The notes: a model not told the origin generated them from the sequence alone. 64,000 bases of DNA from Corynebacterium variabile (GCF_006539825.1 NZ_BJNT01000015.1:55921-119920); one strand, 5' to 3'. Numbered from the stretch's first letter, positions 49,711-58,953 are shown. Numbers and translations are program-made.

Positions 49711-51672
49711 CTACCCCAGGTGGTCGAACTTCGACTCCCACGCGGCGGCGACCGGATTGGCGTCCGCGATGAGGTTGTTGAAACGGTCATTGGAGATCTC
49801 CACAACCTCACCGAGCAGCTGCAGGTGCTCCTGCTCCGGGGAGTTCTCCAGCCGGCGCAGACCCTCCGTGACGATCTGACTGCGGGAGTCCATCCGGCCC
49901 AGGCAGGCGACGAAGGGCATACTGAACCGCTGGTGGTACTGGTCGGAGAGATCCCGGAGCTGCTCCTGCTCCACATCGTCCATCTCCTCCAGGGCGAGTG
50001 AACCGGCGAACCCGGATTCGCGCTTCAGTGCCTCCGCGTCGAGCAGGAGCTCGGCCATCGACGGGTAGTCCCGGATCAGGGCGTCCTGCTGCTCGCGCGG
50101 GGCGGTGAGTACGGCGTCCTGCACCGCATCGCGCAGGTCCTGGACCGTGGCGAAGGGGCCGACGGCATGGGCGCGCTCCAGCGGCCACGTCGCATTGTTG
50201 AACAGCGGCGAGAAGGTGCGCAGGAAGGACGCCTGATCCATGGCGTTGACGTCCTCCAGAGTGAGCATCCGGCCCGCCGCATCGCGGGTGACGTCGGGGG
50301 ACGGGCGGCGTCCCACATGGAAGAACAGCAGGTTCAGCACGATCGCGGCGATCGAACCGGTCGTCACACCCGAAGCGAAGAAGACCTGTGCCCAGTCCGG
50401 GAAGACCTCGGCGATGCCCGGCTTGAACGTCACCAGCATGCCCAGACCCATCGAGATCGTGAGGATCGTGGCATTGCGCGTGTCCGTCAGATCGACCTTG
50501 CCGAGCGTCTGGATACCGACCAGTGCGACATTGGCGAACAGCGCCAGACTCGCCGCGCCCAGCACCGGCGAGGGGATCGCCGAGACGACCGCGCCCGCCT
50601 TCGGGATCAGCCCGATGACGATCATGAGGACGCCTGCCGCGGCGACGACCCAACGGGAACGCACCCGCGTCATCCGCACCAGGCCCACGTTCTGCGCGAA
50701 GCAGGTGTACGGGAAGGAGTTCATCACGCCACCGAGGGTGGTGGAGAGGCCGTCGGCGCGCAGCGCCCGGGCGATGTCATCCTTGGTGGTGCGGCGTCCG
50801 ACGATCTCGCCGGCGGCGAAGACGTCGCCGGTGGACTCCACCATCGTGATGAGCATGACGATGATCATCGAGATCGCACCGGTGAGCACGAACTCCGGGG
50901 CACCGAAGTAGAACGGGGTGGTGAAGCCCACCCAGTCGGAGGTGCCCACGTCGTCGAAGCCGGCGTCGCCGAAACCGAAGGCCACCGCGGTGCCGATGAC
51001 CAGTCCGACGAGGATCGACAGGGTGCCGAGGAAGCCCTTGAAGAAGCGCTGCATGACGATGATGATCGCCAGGGTCAGACCGGCGTAGGCCAGGTCCTTC
51101 GTCTCAGGCGTGCCCTCGGAGTAGTTCGTGAAGTCGTTCGCGGCGACCGACAGCAGGGTGAGGCCCATTGTCGCCAGCACCGTGCCGATGACCACCGGCG
51201 GGAAGAACCGGATGAACTTCGCGAAGTACGGGGCGGCGAGGAAGGTGAAGATGCCCGAGATGATGATCGAGCCGTAGATCGCCGGGAGGACGCCCACCCC
51301 TCCGTCACTGTTGACGGCCAGACCGATGGCGACGATCGGGGCGACGGCTGTGGTCGTCACACCCTGGATGATCGGCAGTCGCACACCGACCTTCCAGAAG
51401 CCGACCGACTGGATCAGTGTGGCGATACCGCAGGTGAACAGGTCGGCGTTGATGAGGTGGATCGTCGTCTTCGCGTCGAGGTTCAGCTGCCCGGCGATGA
51501 GCAGCGGGACGACGACGGCACCGGCGTAGAACGCCAGAAGGTGCTGGACAGACAGGACCACGAGCTTGCCGGCGGGCGGGACCTGGTCGACGGGATGCTT
51601 CTGGGCGTTGGATGTGGCCGGCGCGACCGGTGGGGTCGGCGGCGTCACTGGCGCGGACGCAGGTGTGCTCAT
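49711..51672 (-). CDS. NCS2 nucleobase permease fused to an OHCU-decarboxylase-like domain
   Basis: The protein has 653 residues. Residues 35-465 are a nucleobase:cation symporter-2 transporter (uric acid/xanthine type) with QHLLAFYAGAVVVPLLIAGQ, the motif VESTGDVFAAGEIVG and GGVMNSFPYTCFAQNVGLV. Residues about 475-640 resemble 2-oxo-4-hydroxy-4-carboxy-5-ureidoimidazoline decarboxylase (LSDQYHQRFSMPFVACLGR). The family's catalytic His-Pro is replaced by YPSMAEL, and the usual S-x-x-EQ segment is altered, so decarboxylase activity is doubtful. The fusion would link urate uptake to allantoin formation. It stands alone, divergent from the mevalonate operon. Confidence 0.88.
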   Translation of the reverse strand: MSTPASAPVTPPTPPVAPATSNAQKHPVDQVPPAGKLVVLSVQHLLAFYAGAVVVPLLIAGQLNLDAKTTIHLINADLFTCGIATLIQSVGFWKVGVRLPIIQGVTTTAVAPIVAIGLAVNSDGGVGVLPAIYGSIIISGIFTFLAAPYFAKFIRFFPPVVIGTVLATMGLTLLSVAANDFTNYSEGTPETKDLAYAGLTLAIIIVMQRFFKGFLGTLSILVGLVIGTAVAFGFGDAGFDDVGTSDWVGFTTPFYFGAPEFVLTGAISMIIVMLITMVESTGDVFAAGEIVGRRTTKDDIARALRADGLSTTLGGVMNSFPYTCFAQNVGLVRMTRVRSRWVVAAAGVLMIVIGLIPKAGAVVSAIPSPVLGAASLALFANVALVGIQTLGKVDLTDTRNATILTISMGLGMLVTFKPGIAEVFPDWAQVFFASGVTTGSIAAIVLNLLFFHVGRRPSPDVTRDAAGRMLTLEDVNAMDQASFLRTFSPLFNNATWPLERAHAVGPFATVQDLRDAVQDAVLTAPREQQDALIRDYPSMAELLLDAEALKRESGFAGSLALEEMDDVEQEQLRDLSDQYHQRFSMPFVACLGRMDSRSQIVTEGLRRLENSPEQEHLQLLGEVVEISNDRFNNLIADANPVAAAWESKFDHLG

Positions 51673-52129
51673 GCGGGATCTCCGGTGATGGACCGTCCGG
51701 ATCAGAGGCCGGACAGGGGCTGGGAAACGTCAGTGGTCCGCTGTCCCTCCCCTGCGGATCGCGCAGGTGGGCGTACGGTGGACCGGGTACTGACACAGGG
51801 TAGTCCGCCGGTGGGGTGCCCCGGAATCGCGGGGTGCTTCACATGTTCTGTGACCTGCACCGGGTGTCCGGATCGTGGGTTTCACCGTGCAGTGCAGCAG
51901 ACATGAGGCAGTATGGGTGGATATCGGGACTGCTTTCCGGGTTCACCCTCACGTTCACGGACCGCGGTGCCGGCAGCATCAGCATGGTTGTCGGTGGCGT
52001 CGTCATTTTGCCGGTGGGCGTCGTCTGCGGCACTCTGAACAAGTTGGGCGTGGGCTACGGCGTGCAGATCGATACGCTGTAATCTTCCCCCAGGATCGTC
52101 CTGAACCTGCTGTAGCGAGAAAGGCTTCC
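51673..52129. other. Divergent gap between permease and mevalonate operon
   Basis: A 457-base gap. It should hold the promoters of both flanking units, but I see no clear -10/-35 pair. The only candidate gene is the 59-codon frame at 51903-52082. Otherwise nothing recognisable is present. Confidence 0.5.
51903..52082 (+). CDS. Possible small membrane protein before the mevalonate operon
   Basis: The frame has 59 codons: MRQYGWISGLLSGFTLTFTD, then RGAGSISMVVGGVVILPVGV and VCGTLNKLGVGYGVQIDTL. One hydrophobic helix of about 18 residues is visible and third codon positions are GC-rich, as expected for a real gene. No ribosome site is seen and I know no relative. It ends 47 bases before the mevalonate kinase start, so it would be first in that operon if real. 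Confidence 0.35.
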   Translation: MRQYGWISGLLSGFTLTFTDRGAGSISMVVGGVVILPVGVVCGTLNKLGVGYGVQIDTL

Positions 52130-53089
52130 GTGGCACCTCACGTCGGACACGGCCAGACCGTGGCCAAGATCATCCTTTTCGGGGAGCATTCCGTGGTCTA
52201 CGGGCACCCCGCTATCGCGATGCCGCTGCGCACGCTGCGCATGATCGCGCGCGTCGAGCCCACCGACGGTCCAGGCACCCTCTCCGGCCTGGGCTGGACC
52301 GGTCCCATCACTGAGGCTCCGGCCAGGTTCTCCAGCATCGTCAAAGCCGCGGAGGTCGCCTCCGACTTCGCCGGTCACCCCGGCGCCGGCCTGAACATCT
52401 CCACCGAATCCGAGTTCCCCCCGGAGCGCGGTCTCGGTTCGTCCGCCGCCGCCGCCGGTGCAGTCATCCGTGCGGTGCTCGACGCCTTTGACACACCCGC
52501 CACTCCGCGCGAGCTCTTCGATCTCACCCAGGAAGCCGAGACAGTCGCCCACGGGCGTCCCTCCGGGCTGGATGCCGTCGCCACATCTGCGGAGGCACCG
52601 GTCCACTTCCAGGCGGGTCAGGCCACGGACCTGGAGTTCAGCCCGGACGCCTGGATCGTCATCGCCGATTCCGGTGTCGAAGGCTCCACGCGGGAGACCG
52701 TGGGACACGTCCGTGCCCGCTTCGAGGCCGAGCCGGACATCATCACGGCACTGCTCAACCGGCTCGGCGAGATCACCGACGAAGTCGTCGTCGATCTGCG
52801 CACCGGTGACGTCCAGGGCATGGGTGCCCGTATGACCGAGGCGCACGGCATCCTGGGCCAGCTCGGTGTCAGCAACACCCAGCTGGACGCCCTGGTCACC
52901 GCGTCCCTCGGGGCAGGCGCCCTGGGGGCGAAGCTCACCGGCGGTGGACGCGGTGGCTGCGTCATCGCCCTGGCAGCCACCGAAGAGGACGCCGAGAACG
53001 TCGAGAAGGCACTGGTGGACGCCGGTGCCCGGGGAACCTGGGTCCATGCCCCCGCCACCGGACAGATGGCCGGGGAGGTCATGCAGTGA
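52130..53089 (+). CDS. mvk: Mevalonate kinase
   Basis: A 319-residue GHMP kinase phosphorylating mevalonate with ATP. The N-terminus AKIILFGEHSVVYGHPAIAM, ATP loop ERGLGSSAAAAGAVIRAV, the region GRPSGLDAVATS and the C-terminal TGGGRGGCVIAL are the family's motifs. The start is GTG at 52130 after GAAAGG; the longer open frame crosses the gap and is not coding. The stop overlaps the next start (GTGA), so the operon is translationally coupled. Confidence 0.92.
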   Translation: MAPHVGHGQTVAKIILFGEHSVVYGHPAIAMPLRTLRMIARVEPTDGPGTLSGLGWTGPITEAPARFSSIVKAAEVASDFAGHPGAGLNISTESEFPPERGLGSSAAAAGAVIRAVLDAFDTPATPRELFDLTQEAETVAHGRPSGLDAVATSAEAPVHFQAGQATDLEFSPDAWIVIADSGVEGSTRETVGHVRARFEAEPDIITALLNRLGEITDEVVVDLRTGDVQGMGARMTEAHGILGQLGVSNTQLDALVTASLGAGALGAKLTGGGRGGCVIALAATEEDAENVEKALVDAGARGTWVHAPATGQMAGEVMQ

Positions 53090-54111
53090 CAGATGCCAGC
53101 AGCCCGGCGACCGCGACAGCGCACGCGAATATCGCGCTGATCAAGTACTGGGGCAAAGCCGACGACGAGCTCATCATCCCGGTGACCTCATCCCTGTCGC
53201 TGACCCTCGATGCGCTGTACACGACGACGACCGTCCGCTTCGGCATTGACGGGGACGCAGATGAAGCGACCCTCGACGGTGAGGTTGTCACCGGCAAGGC
53301 CTACAACCGGATCGTCGACCTGCTCGACCTGGTGCGTGAGCGCGCCGGGATCACCGACCGGGCCGAGGTCGTCTCAGTCAACACCGTGCCGACCGCTGCC
53401 GGCCTGGCCAGTTCCGCCTCCGGCTTCGCCGCCCTGGCCGGTGCCGCCGCCGCAGCCGCGGGCCTGGAACTCAGTGACCGTGAACTGTCGCGACTGGCGC
53501 GGCGGGGGTCCGGTTCTGCGTCCCGCTCGATCTTCGGCGGGCTCGCCGTGTGGCACGCCGGGACCGACGACGACTCCTCCTACGCCGAACCGGTCGCGGA
53601 CCCGACCGGTCTGTCCGGGGATCTGGCCATGGTCGTGCTGGTCCTCGACGCGGGGGAGAAGTCTGTCTCCTCCCGTGAGGGGATGCGGCGGACGGTGCAG
53701 ACCTCGCCGGACTACCGGCCGTGGGTCGAGGCACACGCCGGCCACCTGGCGTCCGCCATGGAGGCCGTGAAGAACGGTGACCTGGAGCGTCTTGGGGCTG
53801 TCGCCGAGGAGAATGCCGCCGGGATGCACGGGACGATGGCATCCGCCGTACCGCCGGTGGAGTACGTCACCGACCAGTCCCGGGCCGCGCTCGCCGCGGT
53901 GAAGACGCTGCGTGAGGAAGGGCTTCCGGCCTGGGCGACGATGGACGCCGGCCCGAACGTCAAGGTGCTGACCCGTGCCTCCGAGGCGGAGCGGGTGGAC
54001 GCGCGGCTGCGCGAGATGCTCGCCGAGGTCGCTCCGCAGCTCGGTACCGTCGTGGCCTACTCGGGCCCCGGCCTGGAGATCACCCGACCCGACACCCGGG
54101 AGGCCAACTGA
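53086..54111 (+). CDS. mvaD: Diphosphomevalonate decarboxylase
   Basis: A 341-residue GHMP-family enzyme making isopentenyl diphosphate from 5-diphosphomevalonate. Visible are ATAHANIALIKYWGKADDEL, PTAAGLASSASGFAALAGAA, the SGSASRSIFGGLAVW segment around the active Arg, and the catalytic Asp region TMDAGPNVKVL. GTG start at 53086 overlaps mvk by four bases; the stop shares its last base with the next start. Confidence 0.94.
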   Translation: MTDASSPATATAHANIALIKYWGKADDELIIPVTSSLSLTLDALYTTTTVRFGIDGDADEATLDGEVVTGKAYNRIVDLLDLVRERAGITDRAEVVSVNTVPTAAGLASSASGFAALAGAAAAAAGLELSDRELSRLARRGSGSASRSIFGGLAVWHAGTDDDSSYAEPVADPTGLSGDLAMVVLVLDAGEKSVSSREGMRRTVQTSPDYRPWVEAHAGHLASAMEAVKNGDLERLGAVAEENAAGMHGTMASAVPPVEYVTDQSRAALAAVKTLREEGLPAWATMDAGPNVKVLTRASEAERVDARLREMLAEVAPQLGTVVAYSGPGLEITRPDTREAN

Positions 54112-55220
54112 TGAGCGGACTGTTCACCCGTGCTGTCACCGAGGTGCGCGCGCCGGGCAAGCTCTACATCGCCGGTGAGTACGCCGTGGTCGAGCCCGGC
54201 TACCCGGCGGTGCTCATCGCCGTGGACCGCTACATCACTGTGCGGGTCAGTCCGGCGTCCGCGGACACCGGTCACATCACCACCGACCAGAACGCGGGCA
54301 GTCACCTGGAGTGGTACCGGCAGGGCAGTGACATGCTCATCGAACCGGACCAGGACCAGTTCAGCTTCGTGCTCGCCGCGGTGCGGATCGTGGAGGAGGC
54401 GGCGGTCGCTCTCGGCGTCCCGCTGCAGGTCTTCGATCTGGACATCACCAGTGAGCTCGACGATGACTCGGGCCGGAAGTTCGGCCTGGGCTCGTCCGCC
54501 GCGGTGACCGTGGCGACGGTGCGGGCACTGTGCGCGCACTACAAGCTGAAACTCACGCTGATGGAGCAGCTGAAGCTGGCCCTGCTGGCCAGCATCGAGG
54601 TGCAGCGGTCGGGGTCCGGCGGTGATGTCGCGGCCTCGATGTTCGGCGGCTGGATCGCCTACACCTCTTTCGACCGGGAGTGGGCCCGGGAGCAGCGGGC
54701 AGAGCGTCCGCTGGTCGAGCTGGTGAAAGCGGAGTGGCCGGGGCTGTCGGTGCGTCCGCTGACCCCGCCGGAGTCGCTACGTCTGCTGGTCGGCTGGACC
54801 GGGTCGCCGGCGTCCACCTCGCGGCTGGTAGGGGACGTACAGTCCAACAAGCGCGGGGACGCCGCGTGGTCCTACGCGGGCTTCCTGGCGGACTCCCGCG
54901 ACTGTGTGGAGTCCTTCGTCTCGGCTCTGGATGCCGCAGACACCGAGGGCGTGTTCGCCGGGATCCGGCGCAACCGTGCCCTGTTGCGTGAGCTCGGGGA
55001 GCACACCGGCACGACCATCGAGACGCCGACGCTGCGTCGGCTCATCGAGTCCGCGGAGGACCGCGGTGGTGCCGCGAAGACCTCGGGCGCCGGTGGCGGC
55101 GACTGCGGCATCGTGCTCATCGGGGAGGACGCCGACATCGACGGCCTGCTCGCGGTGTGGGAACGGGCGGACATCCGTCTGCTCAACCTGCATCAGCACC
55201 AGTCCACCAGGGGGAACTGA
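54111..55220 (+). CDS. mvaK2: Phosphomevalonate kinase
   Basis: A 369-residue GHMP kinase turning 5-phosphomevalonate into the diphosphate. EVRAPGKLYIAGEYAVVEPG, KFGLGSSAAVTVATVRAL, the SGGDVAASMFGGWIAY segment and KTSGAGGGDCGIVL are the motifs. The start overlaps the mvaD stop by one base. The gene order mvk-mvaD-mvaK2-fni is the one used in actinobacterial mevalonate clusters (for example Streptomyces CL190), where HMG-CoA reductase and synthase follow; here they do not. Confidence 0.93.
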   Translation: MSGLFTRAVTEVRAPGKLYIAGEYAVVEPGYPAVLIAVDRYITVRVSPASADTGHITTDQNAGSHLEWYRQGSDMLIEPDQDQFSFVLAAVRIVEEAAVALGVPLQVFDLDITSELDDDSGRKFGLGSSAAVTVATVRALCAHYKLKLTLMEQLKLALLASIEVQRSGSGGDVAASMFGGWIAYTSFDREWAREQRAERPLVELVKAEWPGLSVRPLTPPESLRLLVGWTGSPASTSRLVGDVQSNKRGDAAWSYAGFLADSRDCVESFVSALDAADTEGVFAGIRRNRALLRELGEHTGTTIETPTLRRLIESAEDRGGAAKTSGAGGGDCGIVLIGEDADIDGLLAVWERADIRLLNLHQHQSTRGN

Positions 55221-55221
55221 C

Positions 55222-56352
55222 ATGGCGATTTCACGGGACACGCTCGGGGGAGGACGCAAGGACGAGCACGTCCGGCTGGCTGAAGAGCTGCGGGAACTCC
55301 GCGATGCCGGTGTGGTGCGTGGTGTTTCTCCGCACGGCGTGTGGGATGACGTGCGCTTCATGCACCACTCCTTCCCGGGCGGGTCCTTCGACGGCGTGTC
55401 GTTGAAGACCTCGGTGTGCGGGCGTGACTGGGCGGTGCCCTTCTACATCAACGCGATGACCGGCGGGTCGGAGAAGACCGCGCTGATCAATGCCGATCTG
55501 GCCCGGGCCGCTGCGGCGACCGGGGTGGCGATGGCGACCGGCTCGGCGTCCCCGGCGCTGAAGGACCCGTCGCTGGCGCATTCCTTCGCCGTGGTGCGGG
55601 AGAACGCGCCTGACGCGTTCCTGTTCGCCAATGTCAGCCCGGAGATGACGGTGGACCAGGCGCGGGACGCCGTCGGTTTCCTCGACGCGGACGCTCTGCA
55701 GGTGCACGCGAATCCGGCGCAGGAACTGGTCATGCCCGAGGGTGACCGGGACTTCAGCGGCTGGCTCGACCGGCTGTCGGACATTGTCGCCGGGGTCGAT
55801 GTGCCGGTGGTGGTCAAGGAGGTCGGCTTCGGGCTGTCGGCCCGGTCTGTCGCGGAAGTCGTGGCGCGCGGTGTGCGCACCATCGACGTCAGTGGTCGGG
55901 GCGGGACGAACTTCATCGACATCGAGAACCGGCGTCGGGAGAAGCAGGAGTACGCCTACCTCTCCGGCTGGGGACAGACCGCCGCGGAGTGCCTGCTGGA
56001 TCTGCAGGGGTCGCCGGTGATGCTTCCTCGTGATGTCTCCGAGGAGGAGCCGGTGCAGGTGATCGCGTCCGGCGGAGTCTCGACGCCGCTGGACGTGGTC
56101 CGTGCACTGTCACTGGGTGCCTCGGCGGTGGGTGTCTCCGGACACTTCCTGCATGTGCTGATGACCGACGGACTGGACACTCTGATCGACGAGATCACCG
56201 AGTGGATCTCCCAGGTCCGCACCCTGATGACGCTGCTGGGTGCTGCCTCTGTGGCGGAGTTGCGGCAGGTTGATGTGCTGGTGACCGGTACGACCGCCGA
56301 GTTCGCCCGGCTGCGTGGTGTGGACCTGGCGGCGCTGGCGCAGCGTCACTGA
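55222..56352 (+). CDS. fni: Type 2 isopentenyl-diphosphate isomerase (FMN)
   Basis: A 376-residue TIM-barrel flavoenzyme isomerising IPP and DMAPP with reduced FMN and NADPH. RKDEHVRLAEEL, FYINAMTGGSEKT, GRGGTNFIDIENRR and IASGGVSTPLDVVRALSLGA are its signatures; the catalytic Gln region (DADALQVHANPAQE) is present. It starts one base after the mvaK2 stop, so all four genes are one transcript. It converges on the regulator gene with a 63-base gap containing CACCCCGGGGTG, possibly part of a terminator. Confidence 0.94.
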   Translation: MAISRDTLGGGRKDEHVRLAEELRELRDAGVVRGVSPHGVWDDVRFMHHSFPGGSFDGVSLKTSVCGRDWAVPFYINAMTGGSEKTALINADLARAAAATGVAMATGSASPALKDPSLAHSFAVVRENAPDAFLFANVSPEMTVDQARDAVGFLDADALQVHANPAQELVMPEGDRDFSGWLDRLSDIVAGVDVPVVVKEVGFGLSARSVAEVVARGVRTIDVSGRGGTNFIDIENRRREKQEYAYLSGWGQTAAECLLDLQGSPVMLPRDVSEEEPVQVIASGGVSTPLDVVRALSLGASAVGVSGHFLHVLMTDGLDTLIDEITEWISQVRTLMTLLGAASVAELRQVDVLVTGTTAEFARLRGVDLAALAQRH

Positions 56353-56415
56353 GCCACCCCGGGGTGCTCTCCCACCAGGGGAGTGGACCTGGCCCACACT
56401 GAGACGGTGTCCGAT

Positions 56416-57642
56416 TCAGTGGTGGCCCGGTGGTCGTTCGGTGGATGTCCGGTGGTTGACCACCACACGATCCGACAGCCGGTACGGGCCCGTCACCACC
56501 AGCCCGGAGATCTCCTGGCGAATCCGGTGGATCACCGTGCGTACCGCGATCCTGCTCCCCTCGTCCCCGTACACCTCCGTGGCAAGCTCGCGTGCACTCA
56601 TTCCGGACGGACGCGCCGCCAACGCCGTGATGACGGCGGCGCGTCGCCCGCTGAGGGTGTGCGACCAGGATCCGTCCGTGCCACCGGCGAGGATCTCGCA
56701 ACGGGCTCCCCGGAGTGTCACCTGTATCGGGGTCGTCGCCGCAGTGGGGTCCTCACCGGGCAGCAGCAGCCAGCCTCCCGCCACCGGAACCGGCTCCACC
56801 TTCCCGATCCGGTCCACGACAAGGGGACCGCTGATGGTCTCCGGGAGGGTCAGCCGGTGCGGCAGGGTGACGCCGTTCGCCGCCGCGACCCATCCCCACC
56901 GGTCGACGGCAGCCCAGGCACCGGCTGTCACCGACTGACCCGCAGCGGTGGTGGCGAGATCGTCGAGGCTGCGCCGGTGCATGTCACGCAGCTCCAGTTC
57001 GGCCTGACGCGCCAGGCTGGTGGCCAGGACTATGGCGCTGGGGTGTGCGTCATCTGTGCGACAGGACAGGTTGATGACGCCGATGGTGCGACCGTTCCGG
57101 GGGTCGGTCAACGGCGCTCCCGCGCAGCTCCACGAGTGCTGGTTGACGCAGTAGTGCTCGGGCCCGTGTACGTGGACCGGGTTGAGGGAGGTGAGGGCGG
57201 TACCTATTGCGTTGGTGCCGACCGTCCGCTCGGACCAGTCACTGCCTGGGCTGAAGTGGAGTCCGTCCGCCTGCTGCTGCATTGACCGACCCCCACCCCG
57301 CCACACGACCCGTGCCGCGGAGTCCGCGAGGACCAGCAGGGTGTGGTCGTCGGCGAGGAGGGTATCGAGTTGACGCTGGAGGATCGGGAGCAGGGAGGTC
57401 AGTGTGGCCGCATCGCCGGCGGCATCGCCGTGGCCCGGGGAGCGGGGGTCGTCGAAAAGCCACCCGTCATCGTCGGGGTGCATCCCCAGTCGCATGCTCC
57501 GTCGCCAGGATTCCTCGATGACGCGCCGCGGGCGTGCCACAGGGGTCCGGCCCGAGGTGACGTCGGCGTGGATCGACTCGAGCAGTGAGAGATACCCCGA
57601 CCTGTCATCCCCGCTGTCGAACGCCGTCTCGAAGGATCGCAT
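56416..57642 (-). CDS. GAF-domain transcriptional regulator, AcoR-like without AAA+ domain
   Basis: The protein has 408 residues. The N-terminal region (RPRRVIEESWRRSMRLGMHP) and the GAF domain with DWSERTVGTNAIGTALTSLN match the sensor half of AcoR-type acetoin regulators. There is no sigma-54 AAA+ domain. The C-terminal 90 residues (SGRRAAVITALAARPSGMSA, then RELATEVYGDEG and RTVIHRIRQEI) resemble a winged-helix DNA-binding domain of OmpR/SARP type. This layout is known in actinobacteria, which lack sigma-54. It is divergent from the dehydrogenase operon and probably controls it. Confidence 0.82.
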   Translation of the reverse strand: MRSFETAFDSGDDRSGYLSLLESIHADVTSGRTPVARPRRVIEESWRRSMRLGMHPDDDGWLFDDPRSPGHGDAAGDAATLTSLLPILQRQLDTLLADDHTLLVLADSAARVVWRGGGRSMQQQADGLHFSPGSDWSERTVGTNAIGTALTSLNPVHVHGPEHYCVNQHSWSCAGAPLTDPRNGRTIGVINLSCRTDDAHPSAIVLATSLARQAELELRDMHRRSLDDLATTAAGQSVTAGAWAAVDRWGWVAAANGVTLPHRLTLPETISGPLVVDRIGKVEPVPVAGGWLLLPGEDPTAATTPIQVTLRGARCEILAGGTDGSWSHTLSGRRAAVITALAARPSGMSARELATEVYGDEGSRIAVRTVIHRIRQEISGLVVTGPYRLSDRVVVNHRTSTERPPGHH

Positions 57643-57734
57643 GGTCCTAGTTTACCTTCGCCACGGATAGCTACCCGACAGAAGTCGGGGAATGGCCGGG
57701 GAAGCTTTCGGGGAACAGGCCCGTTCGGGGGAGG

Positions 57735-57801
57735 TTGCACGACGTTGCATTGCGTATGAAGACCGCAGGTTATGTCTGTTTTCCTGTGGTGCAGAACACA
57801 G
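57735..57801. promoter_or_regulatory. Operator candidates upstream of the aco-type operon
   Basis: In the 258-base divergent gap, GTTGCA occurs twice in direct orientation 10 bases apart (about 57735-57750). CTGTG (57784-57788) and CACAG (57797-57801) form a small inverted repeat. Either could bind the divergent GAF regulator. A good ribosome site, GGGAGG, precedes the E1alpha ATG. Confidence 0.35.
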
Positions 57802-57900
57802 TCCACCCCTGTCCGTGGGAGGTGAAGTGGATAGCGTCAGGGAGGAAGCCCCCGGGAGAGGTCCGGGAGCGATCCACAACGCGAAGGGAGGTCGACGACC

Positions 57901-58953
57901 ATGAGTCCGACCACCAACACCCGCACCGGGCGGGCAAGGACGACTGCAGCGTCGAAGAAGAGGTCCGGCGCGGGCACCCGATCGGGTAAGACCCCGTACT
58001 CCACCGAGGACCTCCTCGGCGCCTACCGGCGAATGAGTGAGATCCGGGCGTTCGAGGACCGGCTGCACAAGGAGAATGAGACCGGTGACATACCCGGATT
58101 TATCCACCTTTATGCAGGTGAGGAGGCCATTGCTGTCGGTGTCTGCGATGAGCTGCGTCCGACTGACTTCATCGCCTCAACCCACCGCGGCCACGGCCAC
58201 TGCCTGGCCAAGGGTTGCGACATCCAGGCGATGATGTGCGAGATCTTCGGCCGCGCCGAGGGCCTCGGCCGGGGCAAGGGCGGCTCGATGCACATCGCCG
58301 ACCTGTCCGTCGGCATGCTCGGCGCCAACGGCATCGTCGGCGGCGGCCCGCCGCTGGTCACCGGTGCTGCGCTGACCGCCAAGACGCTCGGCACCGACGG
58401 CGTGGCCGTCTCCTTCACCGGTGACGGTGGATCCAACCAGGGCCTTGTCTTCGAGGCGATGAACATGGCGGTCGTGCTGCAGCTGCCCGTCGTCTTCGTC
58501 TACGAGAACAACGGCATGGGTGAGGCCACGGGCGCGGACTTCTCCGTCGGCTCCCATGACATCTCCGGCCGGGCGGCGGCTTTCGGTATGCCGGCGGTGA
58601 AGGTCGACGGTACCGACTACCTTGCGGTGCGGAAAGCTGCGGCCGAGGCCGTCGCGCGGGCACGTTCCGGTGGTGGCCCCTCGGTGATCGAGGCATCCGC
58701 GATCCGGTTCTACGGGCACTTCGAGGGCGACGCCAACCTCTACCGGACCCCGGACCAGATCAAGGAGTACCGGGCGACGAAGGACCCGCTGCTGATCTTC
58801 CGGAAGAAGCAGGAGGAGGTCATCGACGCCGCCGATCTCGACGCCATCGACGCGGCCGCCGTCGATGAGGTTGACTCCGCCGTGGCCCACGCGCGCGCCG
58901 CAGCCTGGCCGGACCCCTCCGAGGTGCTCACCGATGTCTACGCGTCCTACTGA
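57901..58953 (+). CDS. acoA: Acetoin/2-oxoacid dehydrogenase E1 component, alpha subunit
   Basis: A 350-residue TPP-dependent E1alpha. FIHLYAGEEAIAVGVCDELR, STHRGHGHCLAKG, the Mg-TPP motif GDGGSNQGLVFEAMNMA near 174, and YENNGMGEATG are typical of AcoA. The first 35 residues are a basic Thr/Ser/Lys-rich extension not usual in the family. With AcoB it splits acetoin to acetaldehyde and a hydroxyethyl group. GGSMHI and short length fit acetoin dehydrogenase better than pyruvate dehydrogenase. It is first of four genes. Confidence 0.9.
   Translation: MSPTTNTRTGRARTTAASKKRSGAGTRSGKTPYSTEDLLGAYRRMSEIRAFEDRLHKENETGDIPGFIHLYAGEEAIAVGVCDELRPTDFIASTHRGHGHCLAKGCDIQAMMCEIFGRAEGLGRGKGGSMHIADLSVGMLGANGIVGGGPPLVTGAALTAKTLGTDGVAVSFTGDGGSNQGLVFEAMNMAVVLQLPVVFVYENNGMGEATGADFSVGSHDISGRAAAFGMPAVKVDGTDYLAVRKAAAEAVARARSGGGPSVIEASAIRFYGHFEGDANLYRTPDQIKEYRATKDPLLIFRKKQEEVIDAADLDAIDAAAVDEVDSAVAHARAAAWPDPSEVLTDVYASY

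Noticed and set aside
53086..56352. Homoserine or galactokinase genes in place of the mevalonate set
   Set aside because: The four adjacent families, in the known mevalonate order and ending in type 2 IPP isomerase, leave little doubt.
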